From Piscicola geometra (lineage: Eukaryota > Annelida > Clitellata > Hirudinida > Piscicolidae): a DNA stretch of 64,000 nucleotides. The notes under the pieces are model-generated. The model had not been told where the DNA came from, made no database searches, and was given only the letters and a program-made list of their open reading frames with translations. Position 1 is the first letter of the stretch. Each line of letters starts with the position of its first letter. This document shows, in pieces, positions 27,841-44,699 of the stretch. Made by a program: the position numbers and the translations under genes. The stretch lies in contig OX030956.1 of NCBI GenBank assembly GCA_943735955.1, forward strand, positions 16,057,695 through 16,121,694. The letters run 5' to 3'.

Positions 27841-30800
27841 AAACAATATATATTTAAATATGCAATATATGTAAATATGCAATATATGTAAATATGCAAT
27901 ATATGTAAATATGCAATATTTGTAAATATGCAATATATGTAAATATGCAATATATGTAAATATGCAATATATGTAAATATGCAATATATGTAAATATGCA
28001 ATATATGTAAATATGCAATATATGTAAATATGCAATATATGTGAATATGCAATATATGTAAATATGCAATATATGTAAATATGCAATATATGTGAATATG
28101 CAATATATGTAAATATGCAATATATGTAAATATGCAATATATGTAAATATACAATATATGTAATTATGCAATATATGTAAATATGCAATATATGTAAATA
28201 TGCAATATTTGTAAATAGGCAATATATGTAAATATGCAATATATGTAAATATGCAATATATGTAAATATGCAATATATGTAAATATGCAATGTGTGTAAA
28301 TATGCAATATATGTAAATATGCAATATATGTAAATATGCAATATATGTAAATATGCAATATATGTAAATATGCAATATATGTAAATATGCAATATATTTA
28401 AATATGCAATATATGTAAATATGCAATATATGTAAAAATGCAATATATGTAAATATGCAATATATGTAAATATGCAATATATGTAAATATGCAATATATG
28501 TAAATATGCAATATATGTTAATATGCAATATATGTAAATATGCAATATATGTAAATATGTAATAAAGGAAAATATATAATATATGTAAATATGCAATATA
28601 TGTAAATCTGCAATATATGTAAATATGCAATATATGTAAATATACAATATATGTAAATATGCAATATATGTAAATATACAATATATGTAAATATGCAATA
28701 TATGTAAGTATGCAATATATGTAAATATGCAATATATGTAAATATGCAATATATGTAAATATGCAATATATGTAAATATGCAATATATGTAAAAATGCAA
28801 TATGTGTAAATATGCAATATATGTAAATATGCAATATATGTAAATATGCAATATATGTAAATATGCAATATATGTGAATATGCAATATATGTAAATATGC
28901 AATATATGTAAATATACAATATATGTAAATATGCAATATATGTAAATAAACAATATATATTTAAATATGCAATATATGTAAATATGCAATATATGTAAAT
29001 ATGCAATATATGTATATATGCAATATTTGTAAATATGCAATATATGTAAATATGCAATATATGTAAATATGCAATATATGTAAATATGCAATATATGTAA
29101 ATATGCAATATATGTAAATATGCAATATATGTAAATATGCAATATTTGTAAATAGGCAATATATGTAAATATGCAATATATGTAAATATGCAATATATGT
29201 GAATATGCAATGTGTGTAAATATGCAATATATGTAAATATGCAATATATGTAAATATGCAATATATGTAAATACGCAATATATGTAAAAAAGCAATATAT
29301 GTAAATATGCAATATATGTAAATATACAATATATGTAAATATGCAATATATGTAAATAAACAATATATATTTAAATATGCAATATATGTAAATATACAAT
29401 ATATGTAAATATGCAATATATGTAAATATGCAATATTTGTAAATATGCAATATATGTAAATATGCAATATATGTAAATATGCAATATATGTAAATATGCA
29501 ATATATGTAAATATGCAATATATGTAAATATGCAATATATTTAAATATGCAATATATGTAAATATGCAATATATGTAAAAATGCAATATATGTAAATATG
29601 CAATATATGTAAATATGCAATATATGTAAATATGCAATATATGTAAATATGCAATATATGTAAATATGCAATATATGTAAATATGCAATATATGTAAATA
29701 TGTAATAAAGGAAAATATATAATATATGTAAATATGCAATATATGTAAATCTGCAATATATGTAAATATGCAATATATGTAAATATACAATATATGTAAA
29801 TATGCAATATATGTAAATATACAATATATGTAAATATGCAATATATGTAAATATGCAATATATGTAAATATGCAATATATGTAAATATGCAATATATGTA
29901 AATATGCAATATATGTAAATATGCAATATATGTAAAAATGCAATATGTGTAAATATGCAATATATGTAAATATGCAAAATATGTAAATATGCAATATATG
30001 TAAATATGCAATATATGTGAATATGCAATATATGTAAATATGCAATATATGTAAATATGCAATATATGTAAATATACAATATATGTAAATATGCAATATA
30101 TGTAAATAAACAATATATATTTAAATATGCAATATATGTAAATATGCAATATATGTAAATATGCAATATATGTAAATATGCAATATTTGTAAATATGCAA
30201 TATATGTAAATATGCAATATATGTAAATATGCAATATATTTAAATATGCAATATATGTAAATATGCAATATATGTAAATATGCAATATATGTAAGTATGC
30301 AATATATGTAAATATGCAATATTTGTAAATAGGCAATATATGTAAATATGCAATATATGTAAATATGCAATATATGTGAATATGCAATGTGTGTAAATAT
30401 GCAATATATGTAAATATGCAATATATGTGAATATGCAATATATGTAAATATGCAATATATGTAAATATGCAATATATGTAAATATGCAATATATGTAAAT
30501 ATGCAATATATGTAAATATGCAATATATGTAAATATGCAATATATGTAAATATGCAATATATGTAAATATGCAATATATGTAAAAAAAGCAATATATGTA
30601 AATATGCAATATATGTAAATATACAATATATGTAAATATGCAATATATGTAAATAAACAATATATATTTAAATATGCATTATATGTAAATATGCAATATA
30701 TGTAAATATGCAATATATGTAAATATGCAATATTTGTAAATATGCAATATATGTAAATATGCAATATATGTAAATATGCAATATATGTAAATATGCAATA

Positions 30801-31404
30801 TATGTAAATATGCAATATATGTAAATATGCAATATATGTAAATATGCAATATTTGTAAATAGGCAATATATGTAAATATGCAATATATGTAAATATGCAA
30901 TATATGTAAATATGCAATATATGTAAAAATGCAATATATGTAAATATGCAATATATGTAAATATGCAATATATGTAATTATGCAATATATTTGAATATGC
31001 AATATATGTAAATATGCAATATATGTAAATCTGCAATATATGTAAATATGCAATATATGTAAATATACAATATATGTAAATATGCAATATATGTAAATAT
31101 ACAATATATGTAAATATGCAATATATGTAAATATGCAATATATGTAAATATGCAATACATGTAAATATGCAATATATGTAAATATGCAATATATGTAAAT
31201 ATGCAATATATGTAAATATGCAATATATGTAAATATACAATATATGTAAATATGCAATATATGTAAATATGCAATATATGTAAATATGCAATATATGTAA
31301 ATATGCAATATATGTAAATATGCAATATATGTAAATATGCAATATATGTAAATATGCAATATATGTAAATATGCAATATATGTAAAAATGCAATATATGT
31401 AAAT

Positions 31405-31440
31405 ATGCAATATATGTAAATAATCCAATATATGTAAATA
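31405..31440. repeat. Isolated 18-bp unit (GTAAATAATCCAAT)
   Basis: One monomer has GTAAATAATCCAAT in place of GTAAATATGCAAT, a +1 change with a G to C alteration. Together with the 19-bp unit it explains the remainder of 3 between the AAAC landmarks at 30655 and 31933. It occurs once. Confidence 0.8.
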
Positions 31441-31999
31441 TGCAATATATGTAAATATGCAATATATGTAAATATGCAATCTATGTAAATATGCAATATA
31501 TGTAAATATGCAATATATGTAAATATGCAATAAAGGAAAATATATAATATATGTAAATATGCAATATATGTCAATCTGCAATATATGTAAATATGCAATA
31601 TATGTAAATATACAATATATGTAAATATGCAATATATGTAAATATACAATATATGTAAATATGCAATATATGTAAATATGCAATATATGTAAATATGCAA
31701 TATATGTATATACGCAATATATGTAAATATGCAATATATGTAAATATGCAATATATGTAAATATGCAATATGTGTAAATATGCAATATATGTAAATATGC
31801 AATATATGTAAATATGCAATATATGTAAATATGCAATATATGTGAATATGCAATATATGTAAATATGCAATATATGTAAATGTGCAATATATGTAAATAT
31901 ACAATATATGTAAATATGCAATATATGTAAATAAACAATATATATTTAAATATGCAATATATGTAAATATGCAATATATGTAAATATGCAATATATGTA

Positions 32000-34900
32000 A
32001 ATATGCAATATTTGTAAATATGCAATATATGTAAATATGCAATATATGTAAATATGCAATATATGTAAATATGCAATATATGTAAATATGCAATATATGT
32101 AAATATGCAATATATGTAAATATGCAATATATGTAAATATGCAATATATGTGAATATGCAATATATGTAAATATGCAATATATGTAAATATGCAATATAT
32201 GTGAATATGCAATAAATGTAAATATGCAATATATGTAAATATGCAATATATGTAAATATACAATATATGCAATTATGCAATATATGTAAATATGCAATAT
32301 ATGTAAATATGCAATATTTGTAAATAGGCAATATATGTAAATATGCAATATATGTAAATATGCAATATATGTAACTATGCAATATATGTAAATATGCAAT
32401 ATATGTAAATATGCAATATATGTAAATATGCAATATATGTAAATATGCAATATATGTAATTATGCAATATATTTGAATATGCAATATATGTAAATATGCA
32501 ATATATGTAAATATGCAATATATGTAAATATGCAATATATGTAAATATGCAATATATGTAAATATGCAATATATGTAAATATGCAATATATGTAAATATG
32601 CAATATATGTAAATATGCAATATATGTAAATATGCAATATATGTAAATATGCAATATTTGTAAATATGCAATATATGTAAATATGCAATATATGTAAATA
32701 TGCAATATATGTAAATATGCAATATATGTAAATATGCAATATATGTAAATATGCAATATATGTAAATATGCAATATATGTAAATATGCAATATATGTAAA
32801 TATGCAATATATGTAAATATGCAATATATGTGAATATGCAATATATGTAAATATGCAATATATGTAAATATGCAATATATGTAAATATGCAATATATGTA
32901 AATATGCAATATATGTAAATATGCAATGTGTGTAAATATGCAATATATGTAAATATGCAATATATGTAAAAATGCAATATATGTAAATATGCAATATATG
33001 TAAATATGCAATATATGTAATTATGCAATATATTTGAATATGCAATATATGTAAAAATGCAATATATGTAAATCTGCAATATATGTAAATATGCAATATA
33101 TGTAAATATACAATATATGTAAATATGCAATATATGTAAATATACAATATATGTAAATATGCAATATATGTAAATATGCAATATATGTAAATATGCAATA
33201 CATGTAAATATGCAATATATGTAAATATGCAATATATGTAAATATGCAATATATGTAAATATGCAATATATGTAAATATACAATATATGTAAATATGCAA
33301 TATATGTAAATATGCAATATATGTAAATATGCAATATATGTAAATATGCAATATATGTAAATATGCAATATATGTAAATATGCAATATATGTAAATATGC
33401 AATATATGTAAATATGCAATATATGTAAAAATGCAATATATGTAAATATGCAATATATGTAAATATGCAATATATGTAAATATGCAATATATGTAAATAT
33501 GCAATATATGTAAATATGCAATCTATGTAAATATGCAATATATGTAAATATGCAATATATGTAAATATGCAATAAAGGAAAATATATAATATATGTAAAT
33601 ATGCAATATATGTCAATCTGCAATATATGTAAATATGCAATATATGTAAATATACAATATATGTAAATATGCAATATATGTAAATATACAATATATGTAA
33701 ATATGCAATATATGTAAATATGCAATATATGTAAATATGCAATATATGTAAATACGCAATATATGTAAATATGCAATATATGTAAATATGCAATATATGT
33801 AAATATGCAATATGTGTAAATATGCAATATATGTAAATATGCAATATATGTAAATATGCAATATATGTAAATATGCAATATATGTGAATATGCAATATAT
33901 GTAAATATGCAATATATGTAAATATGCAATATATGTGAATATGCAAGATATGTAAATATGCAATATATGTAAATATGCAATATATGTAAATATACAATAT
34001 ATGTAATTATGCAATATATGTAAATATGCAATATATGTAAATATGCAATATTTGTAAATAGGCAATATATGTAAATATGCAATATATGTAAATATGCAAT
34101 ATATGTAAATATGCAATATATGTAAATATGCAATATATGTAAATATGCAAAATATGTAAATATGCAATATATGTAAATATGCAATATATGTAATTATGCA
34201 ATATATTTGAATATGCAATATATGTAAATATGCAATATATGTAAATATGCAATATATGTAAATATGCAATATATGTAAATATGCAATATATGTAAATATG
34301 CAATATATGTAAATATGCAATATATGTAAATATGCAATATATGTAAATATGCAATATATGTAAATATGCAATATATGTAAATATGCAATATATGTAAATA
34401 TGCAATATTTGTAAATATGCAATATATGTAAATATGCAATATATGTAAATATGCAATATATGTAAATATGCAATATATGTAAATATGCAATATATGTAAA
34501 TATGCAATATATGTAAATATGCAATATATGTAAATATGCAATATATGTAAATATGCAATATATGTAAATATGCAATATATGTGAATATGCAATATATGTA
34601 AATATGCAATATATGTAAATATGCAATATATGTAAATATGCAATATATGTAAATATGCAATATATGTAAATATGCAATGTGTGTAAATATGCAATATATG
34701 TAAATATGCAATATATGTAAAAATGCAATATATGTAAATATGCAATATATGTAAATATGCAATATATGTAATTATGCAATATATTTGAATATGCAATATA
34801 TGTAAATATGCAATATATGTAAATCTGCAATATATGTAAATATGCAATATATGTAAATATGCAATATATGTAAATATGCAATATATGTGAATATGCAATA

Positions 34901-37850
34901 TATGTAAATATGCAATATATGTAAATATGCAATATATGTAAATATGCAATATATGTAAATATGCAATATATGTACATATGCAATTTATGTTAATATGCAA
35001 TATATGTAAATATGCAATATATGTAAATATGCAATATATGTAAATATGCAATATATGTAAATATGCAATATATGTAAATATGCAATATATGTAAATATGC
35101 AATATATGTAAATATACAATATATGTAAATATGCAATATATGTAAATATACAATATATGTAAATATGCAATATATGTAAATATGCAATATATGTAAATAT
35201 GCAATATATGTAAATACGCAATATATGTAAATATGCAATATATGTAAATATGGAATATATGTAAATATGCAATATGTGTAAATATGCAATATATGTAAAT
35301 ATGCAATATATGTAAATATGCAATATATGTAAATATGCAATATATGTGAATATGCAATATATGTAAATATGCAATATATGTAAATGTGCAATATATGTAA
35401 ATATACAATATATGTAAATATGCAATATATGTAAATAAACAATATATATTTAAATATGCAATATATGTAAATATGCAATATATGTAAATATGCAATATAT
35501 GTAAATATGCAATATTTGTAAATATGCAATATATGTAAATATGCAATATATGTAAATATGCAATATATGTAAATATGCAATATATGTAAATATGCAATAT
35601 ATGTAAATATGCAATATATGTAAATATGCAATATATGTGAATATGCAATATATGTAAATATGCAATATATGTAAATATGCAATATATGTGAATATGCAAT
35701 ATATGTAAATATGCAATATATGTAAATATGCAATATATGTAAATATACAATATATGCAATTATGCAATATATGTAAATATGCAATATATGTAAATATGCA
35801 ATATTTGTAAATAGGCAATATATGTAAATATGCAATATATGTAAATATGCAATATATGTAACTATGCAATATATGTAAATATGCAATATATGTAAATATG
35901 CAATATATGTAAATATGCAATATATGTAAATATGCAATATATGTAATTATGCAATATATTTGAATATGCAATATATGTAAATATGCAATATATGTAAATA
36001 TGCAATATATGTAAATATGCAATATATGTAAATATGCAATATATGTAAATATGCAATATATGTAAATATGCAATATATGTAAATATGCAATATATGTAAA
36101 TATGCAATATATGTAAATATGCAATATATGTAAATATGCAATATTTGTAAATATGCAATATATGTAAATATGCAATATATGTAAATATGCAATATATGTA
36201 AATATGCAATATATGTAAATATGCAATATATGTAAATATGCAATATATGTAAATATGCAATATATGTAAATATGCAATATATGTAAATATGCAATATATG
36301 TAAATATGCAATATATGTGAATATGCAATATATGTAAATATGCAATATATGTAAATATGCAATATATGTAAATATGCAATATATGTAAATATGCAATATA
36401 TGTAAATATGCAATGTGTGTAAATATGCAATATATGTAAATATGCAATATATGTAAAAATGCAATATATGTAAATATGCAATATATGTAAATATGCAATA
36501 TATGTAATTATGCAATATATTTGAATATGCAATATATGTAAAAATGCAATATATGTAAATCTGCAATATATGTAAATATGCAATATATGTAAATATACAA
36601 TATATGTAAATATGCAATATATGTAAATATACAATATATGTAAATATGCAATATATGTAAATATGCAATATATGTAAATATGCAATACATGTAAATATGC
36701 AATATATGTAAATATGCAATATATGTAAATATGCAATATATGTAAATATGCAATATATGTAAATATACAATATATGTAAATATGCAATATATGTAAATAT
36801 GCAATATATGTAAATATGCAATATATGTAAATATGCAATATATGTAAATATGCAATATATGTAAATATGCAATATATGTAAATATGCAATATATGTAAAT
36901 ATGCAATATATGTAAAAATGCAATATATGTAAATATGCAATATATGTAAATATGCAATATATGTAAATATGCAATATATGTAAATATGCAATATATGTAA
37001 ATATGCAATCTATGTAAATATGCAATATATGTAAATATGCAATATATGTAAATATGCAATAAAGGAAAATATATAATATATGTAAATATGCAATATATGT
37101 CAATCTGCAATATATGTAAATATGCAATATATGTAAATATACAATATATGTAAATATGCAATATATGTAAATATACAATATATGTAAATATGCAATATAT
37201 GTAAATATGCAATATATGTAAATATGCAATATATGTAAATACGCAATATATGTAAATATGCAATATATGTAAATATGCAATATATGTAAATATGCAATAT
37301 GTGTAAATATGCAATATATGTAAATATGCAATATATGTAAATATGCAATATATGTAAATATGCAATATATGTGAATATGCAATATATGTAAATTTGCAAT
37401 ATATGTAAATATGCAATATATGTGAATATGCAAGATATGTAAATATGCAATATATGTAAATATGCAATATATGTAAATATACAATATATGTAATTATGCA
37501 ATATATGTAAATATGCAATATATGTAAATATGCAATATTTGTAAATAGGCAATATATGTAAATATGCAATATATGTAAATATGCAATATATGTAAATATG
37601 CAATATATGTAAATATGCAATATATGTAAATATGCAAAATATGTAAATATGCAATATATGTAAATATGCAATATATGTAATTATGCAATATATTTGAATA
37701 TGCAATATATGTAAATATGCAATATATGTAAATATGCAATATATGTAAATATGCAATATATGTAAATATGCAATATATGTAAATATGCAATATATGTAAA
37801 TATGCAATATATGTAAATATGCAATATATGTAAATATGCAATATATGTAA
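32000..37850. repeat. Large tandem duplication, 3,487-bp offset
   Basis: Matching pairs are CAATATATGCAATTATGC (32261, 35748), GTAACTATGC (32371, 35858), AATAAAGG (33571, 37058) and CAAGATATG (33944, 37431). The offset is 205 x 17 + 2, the extra 2 bp coming from the single 19-bp unit at 35437. Just left of the shared block the 19-bp units are 3,504 bp apart, one monomer more. To the right, GCAATATTTG (near 34408, 37878) shows an offset of 3,470, one monomer fewer. Confidence 0.88.
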
Positions 37851-39050
37851 ATATGCAATATATGTAAATATGCAATATTTGTAAATATGCAATATATGTA
37901 AATATGCAATATATGTAAATATGCAATATATGTAAATATGCAATATATGTAAATATGCAATATATGTAAATATGCAATATATGTAAATATGCAATATGTG
38001 TAAATATGCAATATATGTAAATATGCAATATATGTAAATATGCAATATATGTAAATACGCAATATATGTAAATATGCAATATATGTAAATATGCAATATA
38101 TGTAAATATGCAATATGTGTAAATATGCAATATATGTAAATATGCAATATATGTAAATATGCAATATATGTAAATATGCAATATATGTGAATATGCAATA
38201 TATGTAAATTTGCAATATATGTAAATATGCAATATATGTGAATATGCAAGATATGTAAATATGCAATATATGTAAATATGCAATATATGTAAATATACAA
38301 TATATGTAATTATGCAATATATGTAAATATGCAATATATGTAAATATGCAATATTTGTAAATAGGCAATATATGTAAATATGCAATATATGTAAATATGC
38401 AATATATGTAAATATGCAATATATGTAAATATGCAATATATGTAAATATGCAAAATATGTAAATATGCAATATATGTAAATATGCAATATATGTAATTAT
38501 GCAATATATTTGAATATGCAATATATGTAAATATGCAATATATGTAAATATGCAATATATGTAAATATGCAATATATGTAAATATGCAATATATGTAAAT
38601 ATGCAATATATGTAAATATGCAATATATGTAAATATGCAATATATGTAAATATGCAATATATGTAAATATGCAATATATGTAAATATGCAATATTTGTAA
38701 ATATGCAATATATGTAAATATGCAATATATGTAAATATGCAATATATGTAAATATGCAATATATGTAAATATGCAATATATGTAAATATGCAATATATGT
38801 AAATATGCAATATATGTAAATATGCAATATATGTAAATATGCAATATATGTAAATATGCAATATATGTGAATATGCAATATATGTAAATATGCAATATAT
38901 GTAAATATGCAATATATGTAAATATGCAATATATGTAAGTATGCAATATATGTAAATATGCAATGTGTGTAAATATGCAATATATGTAAATATGCAATAT
39001 ATGTAAAAATGCAATATATGTAAATATGCAATATATGTAAATATGCAATA
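37370..39050. repeat. Local duplication, 816-bp offset (48 monomers)
   Basis: The rare combination GTAAATTTGC followed by GTGAATATGCAAGATATG occurs near 37390 and 38206 (CAAGATATG at 37431 and 38247), and GTAATTATGC followed by ATTTGAATATGC recurs near 37679 and 38495. The GTAAATTTGC change is absent from the parental 3,487-bp copy near 33.9 kb, so this duplication followed that mutation and is younger than the 3,487-bp event. Confidence 0.8.
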
Positions 39051-42000
39051 TATGTAATTATGCAATATATTTGAATATGCAATATATGTAAATATGCAAT
39101 ATATGTAAATCTGCAATATATGTAAATATGCAATATATGTAAATATACAATATATGTAAATATGCAATATATGTAAATATACAATATATGTAAATATGCA
39201 ATATATGTAAATATGCAATATATGTAAATATGCAATACATGTAAATATGCAATATATGTAAATATGCAATATATGTAAATATGCAATATATGTAAATATG
39301 CAATATATGTAAATATACAATATATGTAAATATGCAATATATGTAAATATGCAATATATGTAAATATGCAATATATGTAAATATGCAATATATGTAAATA
39401 TGCAATATATGTAAATATGCAATATATGTAAATATGCAATATATGTAAATATGCAATATATGTAAAAATGCAATATATGTAAATATGCAATATATGTAAA
39501 TATGCAATATATGTAAATATGCAATATATGTAAATATGCAATATATGTAAATATGCAATCTATGTAAATATGCAATATATGTAAATATGCAATATATGTA
39601 AATATGCAATAAAGGAAAATATATAATATATGTAAATATGCAATATATGTCAATCTGCAATATATGTAAATATGCAATATATGTAAATATACAATATATG
39701 TAAATATACAATATATGTAAATATACAATATATGTAAATATGCAATATATGTAAATATGCAATATATGTAAATATGCAATATATGTAAATACGCAATATA
39801 TGTAAATATGCAATATATGTAAATATGCAATATATGTAAATATGCAATATGTGTAAACATGCAATATATGTAAATATGCAATATATGTAAATATGCAATA
39901 TATGTAAATATGCAATATATGTGAATATGCAATATATGTAAATATGCAATATATGTAAATGTGCAATGTATGTAAATATACAATATATGTAAATATGCAA
40001 TATATGTAAATAAACAATATATATTTAAATATGCAATATATGTAAATATGCAATATATGTAAATATGCAATATATGTAAATATGCAATATTTGTAAATAT
40101 GCAATATATGTAAATATGCAATATATGTAAATATGCAATATATGTAAATATGCAATATATGTAAATATGCAATATATGTGAATATGCAATATATGTAAAT
40201 ATGCAATATATGTAAATATGCAATATATGTAAATATGCAATATATGTAAAAATGCAATATATGTAAATATGCAATATATGTAAATATGCAATATATGTAA
40301 ATATGCAATATATGTAAATATGCAATATATGTAAATATGCAATATATGTAAATATGCAATATATGTAAATATGTAATAAAGGAAAATATATAATATATGT
40401 AAATATGCAATATATGTAAATCTGCAATATATGTAAATATGCAATATATGTAAATATACAATATATGTAAATATGCAATATATGTAAATATACAATATAT
40501 GTAAATATGCAATATATGTAAATATGCAATATATGTAAATATGCAATATATGTAAATATGCAATATATGTAAATATGCAATATATGTAAATATGCAATAT
40601 ATGTAAAAATGCAATATGTGTAAATATGCAATATATGTAAATATGCAATATTTGTAAATAGGCAATATATGTAAATATGCAATATATGTAAATATGCAAT
40701 ATATGTAAATATGCAATGTGTGTAAATATGCAATATATGTAAATATGCAATATATGTAAATATGCAATATATGTAAATATGCAATATATGTAAATATGCA
40801 ATATATGTAAATATGCAATATATGTAAATATGCAATATATGTAAATATGCAATATATGTAAACATGCAATATATGTAAATATGCAATATATGTAAAAAAG
40901 CAATATATGTAAATATGCAATATATGTAAATATGCAATATATGTGAATATGCAATATATGTAAATATGCAATATATGTAAATATGCAATATATGTAAATA
41001 TACAATATATGTAAATATGCAATATATGTAAATAAACAATATATATTTAAATATGCAATATATGTAAATATGCAATATATGTAAATATGCAATATATGTA
41101 AATATGCAATATATGTAAATATGCAATATTTGTAAATATGCAATATATGTAAATATGCAATATATGTAAATATGCAATATATGTAAATATGCAATATATG
41201 TAAATAAGCAATATATGTAAATATGCAATCTATGTAAATATGCAATATATGTAAATATGCAATATATGTAAATATGCAATAAAGGAAAATATATAATATA
41301 TGTAAATATGCAATATATGTCAATCTGCAATATATGTAAATATGCAATATATGTAAATATACAATCAATGTAAATATACAATATATGTAAATATACAATA
41401 TATGTAAATATGCAATATATGTAAATATGCAATATATGTAAATATGCAATATATGTAAATACGCAATATATGTAAATATGCAATATATGTAAATATGCAA
41501 TATATGTAAATATGCAATATGTGTAAATATACAATATATGTAAATATGCAATATATGTAAATATGCAATATATGTAAATATGCAATATATGTGAATATGC
41601 AATATATGTAAATATGCAATATATGTAAATATGCAATATATGTAAATATGCAATATATGTAAATATGCAATATATGTAAATATGCAATATATGTAAATAT
41701 GTAATAAAGGAAAATATATAATATATGTAAATATGCAATATATGTAAATCTGCAATATATGTAAATATGCAATATATGTAAATATACAATATATGTAAAT
41801 ATGCAATATATGTAAATATGCAATATATGTAAATAAACAATATATATTTAAATATGCAATATATGTAAATATGCAATATATGTAAATATGCAATATATGT
41901 AAATATGCAATATTTGTAAATATGCAATATATGTAAATATGCAATATATGTAAATATGCAATATATGTAAATATGCAATATATGTAAATATGCAATATAT

Positions 42001-42091
42001 GTAAATATGCAATCTATGTAAATATGCAATATATGTAAATGTGCAATATATGTAAATATACAATATATGTAAATATGCAATATATGTAAAT

Positions 42092-43480
42092 AAACAATAT
42101 ATATTTAAATATGCAATATATGTAAATATGCAATATATGTAAATATGCAATATATGTAAATATGCAATATTTGTAAATATGCAATATATGTAAATATGCA
42201 ATATATGTAAATATGCAATATATGTAAATATGCAATATATGTAAATATGCAATATATGTAAATATGCAATATATGTAAATATGCAATATATGTGAATATG
42301 CAATATATGTAAATATGCAATATATGTAAATATGCAATATATGTAAATATGCAATATATGTAAAAATGCAATATATGTAAATATGCAATATATGTAAATA
42401 TGCAATATATGTAAATATGCAATATATGTAAATATGCAATATATGTAAATATGCAATATATGTAAATATGCAATATATGTAAATATGTAATAAAGGAAAA
42501 TATATAATATATGTAAATATGCAATATATGTAAATCTGCAATATATGTAAATATGCAATATATGTAAATATACAATATATGTAAATATGCAATATATGTA
42601 AATATACAATATATGTAAATATGCAATATATGTAAATATGCAATATATGTAAATATGCAATATATGTAAATATGCAATATATGTAAATGTGCAATATATG
42701 TAAATATGCAATATATGTAAAAATGCAATATGTGTAAATATGCAATATATGTAAATATGCAATATATGTAAATATGCAATATATGTAAATATGCAATATA
42801 TGTGAATATGCAATATATGTAAATATGCAATATATGTAAATATGCAATATATGTAAATATACAATATATGTAAATATGCAATATATGTAAATAAACAATA
42901 TATATTTAAATATGCAATATATGTAAATATGCAATATATGTAAATATGCAATATATGTAAATATGCAATATTTGTAAATATGCAATATATGTAAATATGC
43001 AATATATGTAAATATGCAATATATGTAAATATGCAATATATGTAAATATGCAATATATGTAAATATGCAATATATGTAAATATGCAATATTTGTAAATAG
43101 GCAATATATGTAAATATGCAATATATGTAAATATGCAATATATGTAAATATGCAATGTGTGTAAATATGCAATATATGTAAATATGCAATATATGTAAAT
43201 ATGCAATATATGTAAATATGCAATATATGTAAATATGCAATATATGTAAATATGCAATATATGTAAATATGCAATATATGTAAATATGCAATATATGTAA
43301 ACATGCAATATATGTAAATATGCAATATATGTAAAAAAGCAATATATGTAAATATGCAATATATGTAAATATGCAATATATGTGAATATGCAATATATGT
43401 AAATATGCAATATATGTAAATATGCAATATATGTAAATATACAATATATGTAAATATGCAATATATGTAAATAAACAATA
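42092..43480. repeat. Block repeated 12,096 bp away at 54.2-55.6 kb
   Basis: The 19-bp units at 42092, 42893 and 43473 (spacings 801 and 580) reappear at 54188, 54989 and 55569 with the same spacings, and the GTAATAAAGG marker at 42489 reappears at 54585. All four give the same offset, 12,096 bp. Several single-base differences between the copies were visible, more than in the adjacent tandem copies. It is the longest-range strict match found in the window. Confidence 0.85.
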
Positions 43481-44699
43481 TATATTTAAATATGCAATAT
43501 ATGTCAATATGCAATATATGTAAATATGCAATATATGTAAATATGCAATATTTGTAAATATGCAATATATGTAAATATGCAATATATGTAAATATGCAAT
43601 ATATGTAAATATGCAATATATGTAAATATGCAATATATGTAAATATGCAATATATGTAAATATGCAATATTTGTAAATAGGCAATATATGTAAATATGCA
43701 ATATATGTAAATATGCAATATATGTAAATATGCAATATATGTAAATATGCAATGTGTGTAAATATGCAATATATGTAAATATGCATTATATGTAAATATG
43801 CAATATATGTAAATATGCAATATATGTAAATATGCAATATATGTAAATATGCAATATATGTAAATATGCAATATATGTAAATATGCAATATATGTAAATA
43901 TGCAATATATGTAAATATGCAATATATGTAAAAAAGCAATATATGTAAATATGCAATATATGTAAATATGCAATATATGTGAATATGCAATATATGTAAA
44001 TATGCAATATATGTAAATATGCAATATATGTAAAAATGCAATATATGTAAATATGCAATATATGTAAATATGCAATAAAGGAAAATATATAATATATGTA
44101 AATATGCAATATATGTAAATCTGCAATATATGTAAATATGCAATATATGTAAATATACAATATATGTAAATATGCAATATATGTAAATATACAATATATG
44201 TAAATATGCAATATATGTAAATATGCAATATATGTAAATATGCAATATATGTAAATATGCAATATATGTAAATATGCAATATATGTGAATATGCAATATA
44301 TGTAAATATGCAATATATGTAAATATGCAATATATGTAAATATACAATATATGTAAATATGCAATATATGTAAATATGCAATATATGTAAATATGCAATA
44401 TTTGTAAATAGGCAATATATGTAAATATGCAATATATGTAAATATGCAATATATGTAAATATGCTATATATGTAAATATGCAATATATGTAAATATGCAA
44501 TATATGTAAATATGCAATATATGTAAATATGCAATATATGTGAATATGCAATATATGTAAATATGCAATATATGTAAATATGCAATATATGTAAATATGC
44601 AATATATGTAAATATGCAATATATGTAATTATGCAATATATTTGGATATGCAATATATGTAAATATGCAATATATGTAAATATGCAATATATGTAAATA

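Larger units (their letters stand above)
278..34990. repeat. Marker GTACATATGCAATTTATG, ten dispersed copies
   Basis: Two adjacent monomers carry linked changes: GTAAAT to GTACAT, then ATATATG to ATTTATG, followed by GTTAAT in the next unit. The ACAT starts at 278, 5480, 10395, 15121, 18861, 22703, 24505, 25168, 26324 and 34974. From 278 to 15121 and at 18861 it is followed by GCAGTATATGTGAATATG; from 22703 on the GCAGT change is lost. That order gives a possible polarity of change between zones A/B and zone C. Spacings are multiples of 17 once the known length-variant units are counted. Confidence 0.9.

Noticed and set aside
27841..27860. The 19-bp unit (ACAATATATATTTA) as an insertion scar or target-site duplication of a mobile element
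   Set aside because: The change is only 2 bp longer than a monomer, has no flanking direct repeat beyond the satellite itself, and no element remnant is present.
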